64,000 bases of DNA from Cyathus striatus (GCA_025738555.1 JAOVFP010000004.1:1302001-1366000), one strand, 5' to 3'. Counted from the first letter of the stretch, positions 11,801-24,149 are shown. The notes: generated by a model not told the origin, from the letters alone. Program-made: numbers and translations.

Positions 11801-12780
11801 GTTTTCAGCTGTCATGTAATGATCAGTGTTGCACTGTAGCGAGACCTGTAGTGGATGCTGTCATGTAGATCTTTGAGATCATCAGTCACACAGAAGTGAC
11901 ATTCAGTTGAACCGGTTTAGGACCATGTGATGAGAAAATTAGTGTGATATGTTTGAGAAATGATGACTACTGGTGTGAATGACTGGAAAGGGCGGGCTCA
12001 TGTGTTCGGTTCGTGCATGATGCAGATTTTATCAGCTATTGTTTTTATTTTATTTCTATACTTCATTGAGAAAGATAGGATAATAAATTTATAAGATGTC
12101 TAAATTTATTTTGCATCTATAAACTACTGATGAAGTATGTAGTTTGTGTAAAATTTGTATTCAATAAAGAAATAAGGCTGGCAAGCGGCATCACCCACTA
12201 CCTTACTTTTTATGAGGATGAGTGAGAAGTTGAACAATAGTATATTACCATAAATTTATGTAGTACAGAGAAAAATGTAACAGAGAGTAAAAAGAATATT
12301 TATACCATACATACCAAACTGGGAAAGGGCACTTATGGCTAATGTTGCCAATGTTCATATTGAACAGTTCCCTCTGATTTTTTCCTCCCCTCCCAATCCC
12401 CTTGCCACTCTCAATTCAAAGAACAAACACAGAACTGTGAACACAAAGAAGCAAATGGAAGTGAATATCCAGTTTCATAGCTCCGGTAAGTTGCAGCATT
12501 GTATTCTGTATCACAGAGTTCTATTCAATTCCATCATGAATGCAAAAAGTTCTGCATAGACATGATACATGCAGTATGTACTATTTATTGTTCAAGCAGC
12601 AGGTTCAAATGAACCTGCTCTTTGAAGGGGCCCAAGCTTTTCATCCCACTTCCCAATGTGATAGAGTCCACTGTACCTCTAACAAGCTCCAGCACACCAA
12701 TTCCAATTCCTACACAGCTCAATGCTATGCTGGTAGTGAGCAAGGCATAGACACAAGTGTCGAATGAGGTGGTATTGGTG
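11801..12780. other. AT-rich intergenic, no supported gene
   Basis: Only short frames without domains. CpG becomes scarce from about 12.3 kb, marking the start of a long CpG-depleted block. Confidence 0.4.
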
Positions 12781-13080
12781 TTGGACTGGGGATGAGGCAT
12801 CGACAATGGCAGTGGTGGTGGTGGGCAAGTGGTAGAGGAGGAGGAGGGGGAGGGGAGGAGAAACAGTGGTGGTGTCGTTGCACCAGAATGAGGATGAGAA
12901 GGAGAAAGGAGAGGAGGGAGGTGGTGGTGTGACACTGAGACACTGGCAATGATGTAGCATTGAGACATTGGGAATGGGAGGGGGGGGTGACATTACACAT
13001 GGCATCAATGATACTGTGATGCCATTGTTGAGGTAGTGGGGGTGGTTGGGGTAGGGGACTTGTGGTGGGCTGCATGATGT
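12780..13080. repeat. Low-complexity G/T/A-rich tract
   Basis: Strand-asymmetric runs of ggtggtggtg, gaggaggaggggg and 'gaggtagtgggggtgg'. Minus-strand open frames here encode only P/S/L-rich low complexity and are composition artefacts. Confidence 0.6.
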
Positions 13081-13960
13081 GGTGTCAACATTGATCTGGC
13101 CAGAGGAATGAAAGGTTAGCCATTGTCTTCATGATGCAGGGGGAATATATAGGAGGGAAAATGCATCACCATGGGCAAGGTGAAATGGTGGAGGAAAGTG
13201 GCTTGGGAGTCAACATAGCCATCCACAAAGGGTAGATGGCACTGTGGGGATGAGAGGTAGCAAGGACACTGAGACTAAGTGAGGGAGGTGTTTACCTGCC
13301 ATTGATGCATGCATTGATAGCTTATGACTTTGTATTGATGACCTGCAGGAGCTTGACATGGGGGACATTGACTACATGGCCTGGTGTTGATGCTATTCTG
13401 ACCTGCAGGGATAGCAAGAGGTCAACATAATGAGAACAAGTGAGGATGGGGTGGAGGAATATGTCTGCCTTGTAAAGGTGAAAGTGTGCTTAACACCTAA
13501 ACAAAGAAATGTACATGTGAGTTGGTTGAAGTCTGTTCAACTTGCAGCATCCCAAGGCAAATGAAGAAAAAGGTTAGCAAAAAGATGAGTTGTTTTTGAA
13601 TGTATCAATGCTAGAGAACTCAGAAAATGAGTTCTGAACAAGTCTTGAGGACCTTGGACTTTGTTCATCATAAGAGAAGTGGAAGGGGGTTAGTACTCAG
13701 TGAGTAAACTGAATAAGAGAAAATCAATATTTACAATCACACTCTGTCACAGAATGTCACAAGTGATTGATTGACCAACCAATCATGGAGCATAAATGGG
13801 CTTTGACCAATCATATTGCCAGAAAGTGAGATCCCAACCGCGATCCACAAATTGACTTATATGGTAATCCAGAGGTCCCCATAACCCAACTACCTTAAAA
13901 GGTAGTGGGAATAACTGTGGAGTGTTTAGACAGTTCATACATTACTAACACTTCTTATTT
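13081..13960. other. CpG-poor degenerate sequence, no gene
   Basis: No recognisable domain in either strand. The only notable structure is the inverted palindrome end at 13880-13911 described with 5667-5698. Confidence 0.4.
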
Positions 13961-13989
13961 CCAAATAAAAAGACCTGTGTGACGTTTGA

Positions 13990-14290
13990 CTGGGAATGAT
14001 TACTTATGATCACTAACAAACCCATTAGTACCAGTACTAGTCCAATACACCACCTCTATCACTCAATGATCACATATGATTACTTACAAATCTATTAGTA
14101 CCACTAATAACCCATTATGCCACCTGCATCACTCAATGATCACTTATGATCATTTATAAATCCATTAGAACAAGTAATAGTCCATAGAAACCTATTAGTA
14201 CTAGTAAGTACCCCAATATGCCACCTATATCCCTAAATGATCATTTATGATCACTATTACAATCACTAATAGTATAGAATACTATATAAT
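13990..14290. repeat. Left subterminal GATCA repeats of pogo-type element
   Basis: Four degenerate units carry 'atgatcacttatgatca' variants (about 13996, 14066, 14134, 14238), alternating with 'ccattagta' and 'ccacct.tatc' blocks. They face a similar but inverted set at 16345-16530 across the transposase relic, as expected for subterminal transposase-binding repeats. Confidence 0.5.
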
Positions 14291-14299
14291 TTAGAGGTG

Positions 14300-16219
14300 A
14301 TCATTGAACCCAGTGCTTATAAGAACACATGATCATATAGCCTTGAGTATATATGAAAAAATATGGCTGACATTTATGGAAAAGCATAGTGATCACTTAA
14401 AAACAACTTGGTCAACACCATTGGAGTCAAAACAAGCTGATGCTGCAAACCCAACCACAAATAAAATGTGGTGGGATCTACTCAAATCAACATTGCAAGA
14501 ATATGATATTAAAGCTGAAAATATATATGCTGTTGACAAGGTGGGATGCCAGCCATATGGAACAGAAAAACAGCAAGTTATTGGAGGTCAATGGTGAGGA
14601 CCCCATTATCAATGATGAACTGGTAGCAAAGAAAATATTACAGTGCTCATCTCTATCTGTGCTGATGGGTCTAGCTTGCCACCAGAAGTGATCTTCAAAG
14701 GCAAGGGTTACTAGGTAAAATGGGAACAGAATAACCCTGCAAATGCTTTGTAAGTTGACATACTGTCAGAACAAATTGAAGCTTATATGCACTCACAGGA
14801 TTGGATATTCACAAAAGGGTTGGACTGACAACCAGATTGGTACTGACTGGCTGAAGTTGTTTGAGATGCAAATGCACAAGAGGGCAGGGAATGAATGGTG
14901 ACTTCTTCTAGTTGATGGCCATACATCACACTACAGCCTTGAATTTCTCAACTTTGCATGGGAGAACAAGATACTGGTGTTATGCTATCCCTCACACACA
15001 ACCCACATCTATCAGGGCTTAGACATCATTATATTTTCAGTTTTGAAGTGGCACCTCAGCCAAGAGCATGACAAGTTTATGTGAACACATGCTGGAGATA
15101 TAATGAAGGAGAGTTTCCTTGAAATATATGGGAATGCTCATATCACAGCTTTAATTGTTGAGAATGTCAAAGCTGCTTTTCAGAAAATGGGTGTGCATCC
15201 ATTTGACCCAACTGTTGTCACCCTAGCAATGCTTGCACCTAGCATGCCCAAATCAACCCAGTCAAACCTTCCTGTACCACCTTCTACCCCATTGAGAACA
15301 ATAGCCCAGATGTTCCATAACCTGTCAATAGAAGATGACAATGCAACATTAGCAACAATTAATGAAAATGACAAAGAAGGCCCACCATCACCATCAGATG
15401 TGCAAAAGAAGCAACATAAGGAAATCATTGATGAGGCTGCTCAGCAGTTGGTAAAAACCAACATAGGGTATCTGATTGGGAGCTCAGGAGTATCCTCATC
15501 ATTACCCACAGTTCATGCACCATCCCAGCCAATTCAACAACCCCCAGACACAATAGCATCCCTCCTCTCTCTAACCCCACAAACAGAGAATGAGGCCCTT
15601 CTACTGGCAGCTTTGAAGGAGACTCATGTCAACAACACAAATCTGTGAGGGCAGCTTGTCAGTGCACAGGCATTGAGTATTTTGAATGAAATGTACTGTA
15701 AAAAGGTCCAGACTGAGCTTGCATCAAAATAGAAGAGAAGGGAAGAGAAGGGGAAGGGGAGAGGGAAGGGGAAGGGGAAACTATTAGGGGATGGCTTACC
15801 TAGGATGCTTTCCAGTGATGAATTTCACCAGAAAGTAGTTGAGCATGTAGAACAGCAGCAGTGGGATGAGGAGCAAAAAGGTGACAATGCTAAAGTGTGA
15901 GAGCTATGGCAAGCTGCAGTGAAGAAATGGGAGGAGCAGGAGGAGGCACAGAAGGCAGAAAACAAATGACAAACCAGAAGATACAACAAGGCAAATGACA
16001 CCTGGAAATGCAAAGCAGGCTGCCAAATGAGAGGGAAAACCACTCACTATTGATCTGCCAGTAAAAGAAGCCATGTTGCTGAAGGAATTGGACAGGCCCT
16101 TGTTGAAGGTTTTCAAGGCAAATATTAATCTTGAAGAAGCTGAGGAGAGTAGAGAAGAGGGCAATGAAGATGAGGAAGATGTAGAGGACAAGGAGGACAA
16201 GGAGGACAAGGAGGAGTAG
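14300..16219 (+). pseudogene. Pogo/CENP-B-type transposase relic
   Basis: The conceptual frame jumps several times and contains stops, so the gene is dead. The central DDE domain is recognisable: AENIYAVDKVGCQPYGTEKQ (first D; normally DE..G), VDGHTSHYSLEFLNFAWENK (second D) and THIYQGLDIIIFSVLKWHL (third D). The longest intact part, 15103-15648, encodes the usual C-terminal segment (VHPFDPTVVTLAML). It is followed by a broken charged coiled-coil tail to about 16219. The N-terminal helix-turn-helix is not seen, so the 5' end is truncated or decayed. CpG is nearly absent. Such transposases cut and paste Tc1/mariner-superfamily DNA elements at TA. Confidence 0.8.
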
Positions 16220-16279
16220 TAAATGGCACCCTGATGATGGTGATAGTGATAAGGTCATGGCCCATGGATTGGCTGATTG

Positions 16280-18330
16280 ATCATGGTGCTATATAAATGG
16301 TGTATTATAGTGTGTAATGACTACTAATGAATACTAATGAATGTGGAAGTGATCATAAGTGATCATGGTGTGTTATATTAGTGTATTATTGTGTGTAATG
16401 ACTACTAGTTAATACTAATGATTGTTAAAGTGATCATAAGTGATCATAGTATGTTATAATGGTATATTATGGTGTATAATGACTACTGGTAAATACTAAT
16501 CAATATGGAGGTGATCATAAGTGATCAGATGTCACACATTTTTCAAGCTGTCACATTTGTCACATTTGTCACAGTTTTCCTGCGTGTCACACATTTCCCA
16601 CACCTCACACATTTCTCATGTGTCATGTTCATCACACATATTCCCATACCTCACATATCTCCCATGCTCTATATATGTCACACAGTTCGGACATGTCACA
16701 ATCATCACACATAATCCTGTGCATTATATTTGTCATGCTTTTCATGCATGTCACACATGTCATATACTTACATTTGTCATACTTTGCACAACTATCATGT
16801 ATTTGAGAGGTGTTACTCTTTTGATTCACATTACATATTCTATGTGTGTCACTCATTATACTCTTTGCATATGTTACATTTGTCACTATTTTCACAGCTC
16901 AGTGATGTAATTTGGCCTTTGACATGAACAACATATCTAAATTTGAAAACTATGGTATGTGGGGGATACTGCATATCACCTGTCATGGTCTACTAGCCCA
17001 TCATGGTTTTCATGTGTATCATGTTTTTGATGTATATCACATGTTGAGTTTGTCATGTTCTCAATTTGTATTTCATTTGTCACACTTAATTTTGTTTCTG
17101 ACATTTGCTCACATGTGTGGAGCCTGAAGGCACAATAGGAAGGAGAATTATGATGTACTGAACACTTAACACCCAGGGAGATAAGCTGGTCACATGTGTC
17201 TGGTTACCTGTATATCTACACTATTGTTGAAATTGTTACAGAAAGGCATGTGACAATTAGTAAATTGTGGAAGTGTAACAGTAATAAACAACTAGAATGA
17301 AACATGTAAAGTGTGTATGTATGTAAGTCCATTGATATTCTACAATTAAGACTAGAGATGTGATATAATGGCATTGAATATTTTCATATTAAACAATTTG
17401 GTAATAGACCTACACATGGACAAAACATGTGAAAGAATGGTGATATATGTGATTTTACATCACATCAAACTTACACATCTCAGTCATTAGATAATCATGA
17501 TTCTTGTATCAGTATTGGTTATACTGATATCTTCAATACACACTATTGAGTCACATATCTGCTTACTCTATATGACTACATGATAGTTTGATTTGTTGAT
17601 ACAGAAAGATAATGAAAACTATCTCCACTCATATTGATATTGTGTCACAATCAGTTTCACTTCTACACTGCTACATGTGTTCACATCTCTGATATATGTT
17701 GTTTATATTTATACTTAGACATCATGACTTCATCTTTGAGATAAGCATATGACTACTGGCATGATCAGCCAGGTAACTACTCAGACAGCATCAGGAAATG
17801 GTCCATGCACATGCTATTGCTGAGTATCCCCCACATACCATAGTTTTCAAATTTAGATAAAGACCATATGCATTACTGGGCTGTGAAAATAGTGACAAAT
17901 GTAACATATGCAAAGAGCATAATGAGTGACACACATAGAATATGTAATGTGAATCAAAAGAGTAACACCTCTCAAATACATGATAGTTGTGCAAAGTATG
18001 ACAAATGTAAGTATATGACATGTGTGACATGCATGAAAAGCATGACAACGCAGGAAAACTGTGACAAATGTGACAAATGTGACAGCTTGAAAAATGTGTG
18101 ACATCTGATCACTTATGATCACCTCCATATTGATTAGTATTTACCAGTAGTCATTATACACCATAATATACCATTATAACATACTATGATCACTTATGAT
18201 CACTTTAACAATCATTAGTATTAACTAGTAGTCATTACACACAATAATATACCATTCATATAGTACCATGATTACTTATGATCACTTTCACATTCATTAG
18301 TATTCATTAGTAGTCAATATGCCCTCTAAT
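16280..18330. mobile_element. 2-kb palindromic element with long inverted arms
   Basis: The left arm (about 16280-16980) and right arm (about 17820-18330) are near-identical inverted copies. Each has the GATCA repeats outside and a 'tcacatttgtcac' minisatellite inside. The right arm lacks about 155 bp of the minisatellite (the counterpart of about 16582-16735). The centre (16990-17800) is unique and matches 25480-26270, so two relatives of one element family are present. No transposase is encoded. The high arm identity suggests a recent event or gene conversion. Confidence 0.65.
16340..16530. repeat. Right subterminal repeats, 81-bp period
   Basis: 'gtgatcataagtgatca' occurs at 16349, 16430 and 16511, giving an 81-bp period. 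The units also share 'gtgtaatgactact' and 'aatactaat'. An inverted version lies at 18100-18330. Confidence 0.65.
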
Positions 18331-18339
18331 ATCAATCAT

Positions 18340-18825
18340 ACACTATTATAATATCCAATGATCACCTTTGATCACTCATACATTCATTAATAATAATGAA
18401 TACCATTAGATTTTAGCAGTCATCATGGAAGTCAGGGATTTTGTGATCACTTTTTCATAAAACCTGGGCTTTTTATGATCCAAATTGGCTGACACTTATG
18501 AGGTGTATTACTTGAATTCTACAATAAATTCTATTGCATTTCGATTCAAAGGCTTTTCAAACGATTTAAACTTGCATAAGACAATAAGAAGGAACACCCA
18601 CCTTTCCCACAACTTGCACTTAAAGAGTCTTGTGAATTTTATAGTGAAATAAGTTGCAAACATAGAGCCAATTTCACTACTAGAACACAAGTACTCCTTT
18701 TCAATGGGTATGAGTAGCTGCTTGGATACACATGGGTTACCCATGATGTTGCCTACTGATTCTAGACTCCTTACCAAGATCATAAAAGAGCAATCCACTC
18801 ACTCCCTGTTATCCCACCTATGATC
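18340..18825. other. CpG-poor spacer, no supported gene
   Basis: Contains fading GATCA-type repeats to about 18430, then sequence directly upstream of the F-box relic. A 96-codon minus-strand frame has no recognisable domain. Confidence 0.35.
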
Positions 18826-19830
18826 ATGGATGCCAATGTCTTCACCAAAATCCCACCAGAACTGCTCTCTCACATCCTCGAAGACACAACCCTTCTCAAC
18901 CCAGACTCTCCCCTCTTCCTCTCCTTCATCTGTTGGTACTTCCACTGCATCATAATCACCTCCCTGCACATTTAGCATCAGCTACACATCACTGTCTCAG
19001 AAGCAACTGACACCAGTACCATTCACAAGGCATAGCTATGGTTCAGCAGGAGCAGGAAATGCAATATCACACTTGTCCTCTCCAGCTCAACTGAAAATGC
19101 ACTAGCAGAAGACTCAATCCAATTACTCTCATGCAGAGGGAAGGTGCTGACTTAGGAAGTGAGGTTGGAGCTTCCTAGGGTGATATGGAGCAAGGCAGAG
19201 AGGTTGAGCAGTTTGACACTGAGATTTCTGACTGAGGCACAAGTTTGTTACTTTTTGACATCAATTTACCTTTCACCTCTACATGGACATCCTGGCGTGC
19301 ACTTGGATGTCAACATTGCGCTACTGGCACTGGTGAACCAACTGAACATCCTGAACATTGATGTTCTCTCTCCTCCCCCTCTCTGTCCTCTCTCTCATCA
19401 AAATCCACCAGTAGATCTTGCACCATTACTGCATCTGGTGCACATGCACCTGAACAATTGCATGATGGCCTTGTTATCCCTTCCATCATTCGCATATCTT
19501 TGATATCTGGCTATCCATAACCTTCTCTGAGCACATCCCTTGCTTCTGAATGAGTTACATAGGGTCCTAGGAGCAATGGAGGAGTTGAGGGAGTTAGACC
19601 TCAAAGCACATATTTCTGTTCCTTTCATCAGCTCCTTCTCTCCTTCCATCTTCCTCCCTGGATCTCCCATTGAATAATGAGCACTTTGTCCTTGTCCTCC
19701 CACACCTAATCCACATAATGCTCCATGCTAACAACCTCCATGAAGCACTTGGCTCCATGATTCTCCCATCCCTACACATGCTGTCCACAAAGATGCCAGC
19801 AATGGAGACAGGAGGAAACACTCACCCTTG
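18826..19830 (+). pseudogene. F-box gene relic (CpG-depleted copy)
   Basis: From the ATG at 18826 the frame reads MDANVFTKIPPELLSHILED, an F-box helix (IPPELL..I), but stops after 48 codons at a TAG. Homologous sequence continues with further stops and frame changes. Later parts carry leucine-rich fragments (LNILNIDVLS near 19340, LPHLIHIMLHANNLHEAL near 19690), as in fungal F-box/LRR-like proteins. F-box proteins are substrate adaptors of SCF ubiquitin ligases. The gene is dead here. Fragments of the same gene in CpG-rich form occur at 39150-39330 and 45060-45480. Confidence 0.65.
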
Positions 19831-20320
19831 TCACTTGCAGATGAGGGCAGGGGAGGAGAGAACACATCCACTCATTGCTTGCAAGATGGAGGATGGAAAT
19901 GTGGGTGAGGGAGAGGGAGGAAGAAGGTGAGGGGTGTGGGGAGAAAATGTGTCACCTTGTCACTTGTGAGATGTGGGATGAATACATGGGAGAGAGGGCA
20001 TGATGAAGGTCCAGAACAGAGGGAGGGGAGGGAAGGAAGGGGAGTGTGCTGGGGGGGTGCTAATCCTCAGCTTGACATTGCTATCTGTGTGCTAGGCATA
20101 TTCATCCACTTTGTGAAGGATGTGAGGAGAGGGAGGGAGGGGAAGAGCAGAAGCATGGAGAGGGAGAAACAGCACCCATCACTTGCAAGATGAGATGTGG
20201 GGGTAAGGGGAGGGAAGGGTTGGTGGATGATGGAAGAGGAGGACATGTGTCATCATTGCTTGCAATGATGATGAAGCATGCAGCACTGGTAGCTGTGGCA
20301 GTGTGCACAGCATGTGAGGC
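19830..20320. repeat. Degenerate G-rich satellite
   Basis: Variants of 'tcacttgcaagatgag' with gagggagggg runs recur near 19835, 19965, 20175 and 20250. The coding appearance is spurious. Confidence 0.4.
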
Positions 20321-20364
20321 AATAGCCAGATGGTGGCTATAGGATGTTGGGTTATATCTCTAAT

Positions 20365-20500
20365 AATGCTGGCTTGGCTTAGTGGTTAAAGACATTGGTT
20401 AGTGCTTATTAAGCACCAGCTATGCTCCATGCTGGTGGTTCAATTCTCAATGGTAACATTTGTGAACTTATTTTTTTCCTATATTATTAGTAAGAAACCC
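20365..20500 (+). mobile_element. tRNA-derived SINE-like element
   Basis: Contains a good RNA polymerase III box A, TGGCTTAGTGG (20374-20384), and box B, GGTTCAATTCT (20437-20447), followed by an A/T tail and 'attattagtaag'. The same arrangement and tail occur at 27550-27675. The long box spacing resembles a Leu/Ser-type tRNA head. A functional tRNA is not supported because the arms do not fold cleanly by eye. Confidence 0.5.
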
Positions 20501-20579
20501 TGTTCTGATTGCCTGGTATGGAGTACATGTGGAAGTCAGGTGGACTGCAGGTAAAGTACAGTATTTTACCTGGGGTCCA

Positions 20580-21240
20580 GTGGTGTCATATCCCATAGTG
20601 CCTACCACTGGACTCCAATTCCCTTACTCTGCCTTTCCTCCTGTTTACTCCAAACTTTGATTACATCTCCATTATTACCTATTGCTTACTGTACATAGAT
20701 TACTTCTGTTTTCTTTCTTCCATTCTATTGAGCTATCCCCTCAGTAATGTAGTATACATCTCATAGTGAGTCACTTATTGTTCTTAAGTGTGCTACTATT
20801 AGTTTCACTTTACACCACCATACACACTCACTTCTCTGATGTGTTTTATTATATTTAATTAGTACTAGCCTACATTCTTAGAGACTGGTACCTGGCTGTA
20901 CTTCTCCACTGGCCTTTACTTACTGCAAGTCTCTAGTATTTAAGTAGCACTCAATCTGTACTTAGTCCTCAGTTTCATATTGAACTATGTCCTCACCCTC
21001 TCATCTGACTTGAGTTATACCTCTCATCTCTTGTCTTCTCTGAAGGGCTTGCCATTATTCTGAAATCCAGGACCAGGAATCCCAGGGGCACAGCACATAA
21101 GCTGAAGCCAAAGTCCTACCCCCTGAGTTACCTTCTCCACCTTCATCTCTCACTCATGCTTCATTTCTCTGCAGTCACTCCCTTGTACTCCACTGCCAAG
21201 TCATGCTAGGGGCATGGTCATGGCAAGTGGCTGAAATCAG
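20580..21240 (+). mobile_element. LTR-retrotransposon LTR relic
   Basis: Pyrimidine-rich sequence with 'tacttagtcctcagttt' near its centre, ending in 'cacagcacataagctgaagcc'. The end motif is shared with 62950-62980 (gcagcacatatgctgaagcc), which lies in a similar context. No internal coding region is attached. The call rests on similarity between relics and composition, not on TG..CA ends. Confidence 0.35.
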
Positions 21241-22135
21241 TGATTTTCAGGTGATTTCCAGTAGTCTACCTGAAGTCCTGGACTCTACGAGGACATGACA
21301 CTGACCCACATTCTCAGGAGAATCCAGTGAGATTCTCATGAGACTCTCTGATACTCCAGTGAGAATCCAGGTTAATTTTAGTGATAGTACTGAGAGTGTA
21401 GAGAGAGTTCACTGAGAATTTACTGAGACTACATTGAGAAAATGAACAATTTTCATCTCACTAAAATCTCACCAAATTCTCATTGGGTGAGAGTCTCAGA
21501 GAGTGCAGTGATACTATAGTGAGATGAATCTCAGAGAGTCCAGTGAGAATCTCTTGATAGTAAGTCACTGGACTGTCAGTACATTCTCTGACATTAAACT
21601 CTGTTGTCACAAGTTCCCACATAACATTGGTCCACATCAAAGATCCGCATCGAAGATCGCATGACCATGTGACATGGTCTGTGTGTTTTTCATATTCAGT
21701 TTCAGTTCCCTCATGTGATGTCACATGACATGGTCCATGCACAAATGGTCTGTGCATGGTTTTTGGATTTGGTGGAATTACCCAGACTGGTTACTCACTC
21801 CTCCCCCCACTTTCCCCCTCTTTGCCCTTTCCCACCCTCTTCCCTTGACTCGCTTCCTCTCTCTCTCTCTTTGCTCTCTTCTTGTCCCTTCTCACTGTAG
21901 GTCTGGAACATGCTGGAGGGTCAAAAGAATTTGTTGTTGGGGGAGACACCAACAGGTAAGTCTTTTTTTTATGTTTCATTCACTCGTTCTTGCTAGTTTG
22001 TGTTTTAGCAACAGAGGTGTATCTTCGATGACACACCATATGCTGGTACATGTGTGGGCGATTCTGTCATGTAGCACAAATACTTGTTCTCAATTTTTTG
22101 TGTGAGTGATTCTGTCATGTAGTGCAAACACTCAT
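21241..22135. other. Degenerate GAGAATCCAGTGAGA repeats and pyrimidine-rich DNA
   Basis: Between 21300 and 21560 short variants of 'gagaatccagtgaga' recur. From 21780 to 21900 there is a CT-rich tract. No supported gene. Confidence 0.4.
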
Positions 22136-22139
22136 TCTC

Positions 22140-22480
22140 AATTCATTCTCAATGCACCACACAACATCCTCCCCCCCCCTTTCTGCTCTCTCTTCCTCCC
22201 TCCGGCTGTGCATTCACCTCCCTGAATGTGCTTACCCCCCCTCTCATTATGCTCACATTGCACCATGCAATGTTGTTGCATCAACTGTGTGCCATCCCCC
22301 TCTGTCTGCACATTCACCCCCCCGGATGCACATACCCCCCCTCTTGCTATATTCACATTGTGCCATGCAACATTGTCATGTCAACATTGCACTGTCTTCC
22401 CCCCTCCATCTGCGCATTCCCCCCCAGATGTGGATACCCCCCTTTCTTTATGTTCATGTTGCACTGATATGCCTTAAAAC
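22140..22480. repeat. Minisatellite, about 107-bp unit, left half
   Basis: Units contain 'ttcacccccc', 'tatattcacattg' and 'catgcaatgttgt'. The same unit resumes at 23325, so the array was split by an insertion of about 0.85 kb. Proline/cysteine-rich open frames here are repeat artefacts. Confidence 0.6.
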
Positions 22481-23324
22481 TATTTAATGGTTAAATCTCT
22501 CTATTTGTCATATAATATTAGAACTCAGTATTAGTAATGCACATCATGAGTACAAGGGTTGGGGCGAGTCCTGAGTTGCCAATCAAAGTGTTCTATTTTG
22601 AATACATTACTAAGGGAATGGGACATCTGAGAGCTGGGGTTGAGTCCTGCACTGCCAGCAGAAATATCTATTTGATATATACTAAAGGAATAATACAAGA
22701 TGTGTACTATCTAATTACTAGAGTCCAAAAGATTATGTACAAGCACCCAGTACTTGATTAAACCTAAGGGAACATGTTACATGCATTCTTGTCATGTGAT
22801 CAAACACGAGGTGTTAGAACCATTATCTCCGAACTGGTTACTGCAGTACTCGCAGCCCGGAGCAAGTCATGTGACTTCATACTTGTACTCCGAAATTATC
22901 CCGCTGTTTGATCTACCACATGGAATTCCACATGGTCAATATGTTGGAAACAATATTGTGTTGTCATGTAGAGTAGTCTAGAGTAGTTCCTTTCCATATA
23001 TAGGTACTGTACAGTTTTATTTGTAGAAGATATATAAGGAGGACAGGAATGAGGAGGAAAAGCAAGCACCCCGGGAGAAATCCTAGGTTCCTTCCACTCT
23101 AGGAGTGTAGTACATTGGAAATAGAACAAATCTGAACAGTATTTGAACTGAGTAATTTCATATTTGAAAGGTTTTGAATCTATAGTTTACTTCCTTTATA
23201 CTAGTTTATACATAATCTGTGTTATCTCTCCCTTGAACTTAAAGCCTGTGGTTTGCAATAATTATTTGAGTATTACAATATATATTAGTAGTATTTAAAT
23301 ACAGATCACAAATTCAGTACATCA
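22481..23324. mobile_element. Insertion splitting the minisatellite
   Basis: Non-repetitive sequence lies between two halves of one minisatellite. It contains two SINE-like pol III box B motifs (gcgagtcctgagttgcc near 22566, gttgagtcctgcactgcc near 22639) with flanks resembling the R2 elements at 32060-32130 and 61160-61230. Exact ends and target duplication were not resolved. Confidence 0.4.
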
Positions 23325-23640
23325 GCACCATGCAATGTCATTGCGTCAACTGTGCACTGCCCCCCACCTCTGTCTGTGTGTTCTCACCCCCCGGATGTGT
23401 GTACCCCCCCCCCCTCTTGCTATGCCCACATTGCACCGTCTTTCCCCCTCTGTCTGCACATTCACCCCTCCAGATATGCTTACCCCCTCTCATTATGTTC
23501 ACATTGCCCCATGCAATGTTGTCATGTCGACTATGTGCTGTCTTCCCCCTGTCTGCATGTTCACCCCCCTTGCTATGTTCTCATTGCACCATGTGTTGTC
23601 TTCCCCCCTCCGTTGTGTGTACCCCCCCTGAGTGGTGTCA
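23325..23640. repeat. Minisatellite, right half
   Basis: Continues the array at 22140-22480 with 'accatgcaatgt', 'ctgcacattcaccc' and poly-C runs. Homopolymer C tracts up to 10 occur (23405-23414). Confidence 0.6.
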
Positions 23641-23721
23641 GCTAAAATTTTCAAAAATTGCTAGGTGGAATTGATTGCCTCAATCAATTTCACCTGGCAA
23701 TTTTTGAGTGCCTATTATTGT

Positions 23722-24135
23722 ATGGGTGATGATCATAAACAATCATTAGTTGTTCTAATTGAATACTACTATTGTGGGTATATTTCAAGTGATCATAAAC
23801 AATCATTAGTTGTTCTAATTGAATACTACTATTGTATAAATATTTCAGGTGATCATAAACAATTATTAATTGTGTCAAATTCAATACTAATTCTATATCA
23901 TGGTTTAGGTGATCATAAACAATTATTGAATGTTGCTCAATGAATACTACATTTGTATGCATCTTTTAGGTGATCATATACAATCATTAATTAATTCTAA
24001 TTGAATATTATTATTGTGTTAGTCTCTTAAGTGATCATAAACAATCATTGATTTGTTCTGACTGAATATTACTATAGTATGAATGTATTAAGTGATTATA
24101 AACAATCATTGATTGTTTCTAATTGAATATTACAA
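23722..24135. repeat. Seven-copy tandem repeat, 60-bp unit
   Basis: The motif 'gatcataaacaatcatt' starts at 23731, 23791, 23851, 23909, 23972, 24033 and 24094, giving a period of 58-63 bp. The first two units are identical over about 50 bp and divergence grows along the array. It sits just outside a CACATTTGTCAC minisatellite, the same order as in the 16.3-16.9 kb element. Confidence 0.75.
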
Positions 24136-24149
24136 TTGTATGGATGTAG

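Noticed and set aside
12585..13075. Proline/serine/histidine-rich frames on the minus strand
   Set aside because: Overlapping frames in several phases of a low-complexity G/T-rich tract.
16505..18128. Cys/His-rich frames (SHISHTC type) resembling metal-binding proteins
   Set aside because: They arise from the 'tcacatttgtcac' minisatellite read in any phase, also on both palindrome arms.
20365..20460. tRNA gene
   Set aside because: Boxes A and B are present, but the acceptor and anticodon arms do not pair by eye and a repeated tail follows; SINE fits better.
23722..24135. CRISPR-like regular array
   Set aside because: The units are contiguous diverging tandem repeats with no unique spacers, in a eukaryotic genome.
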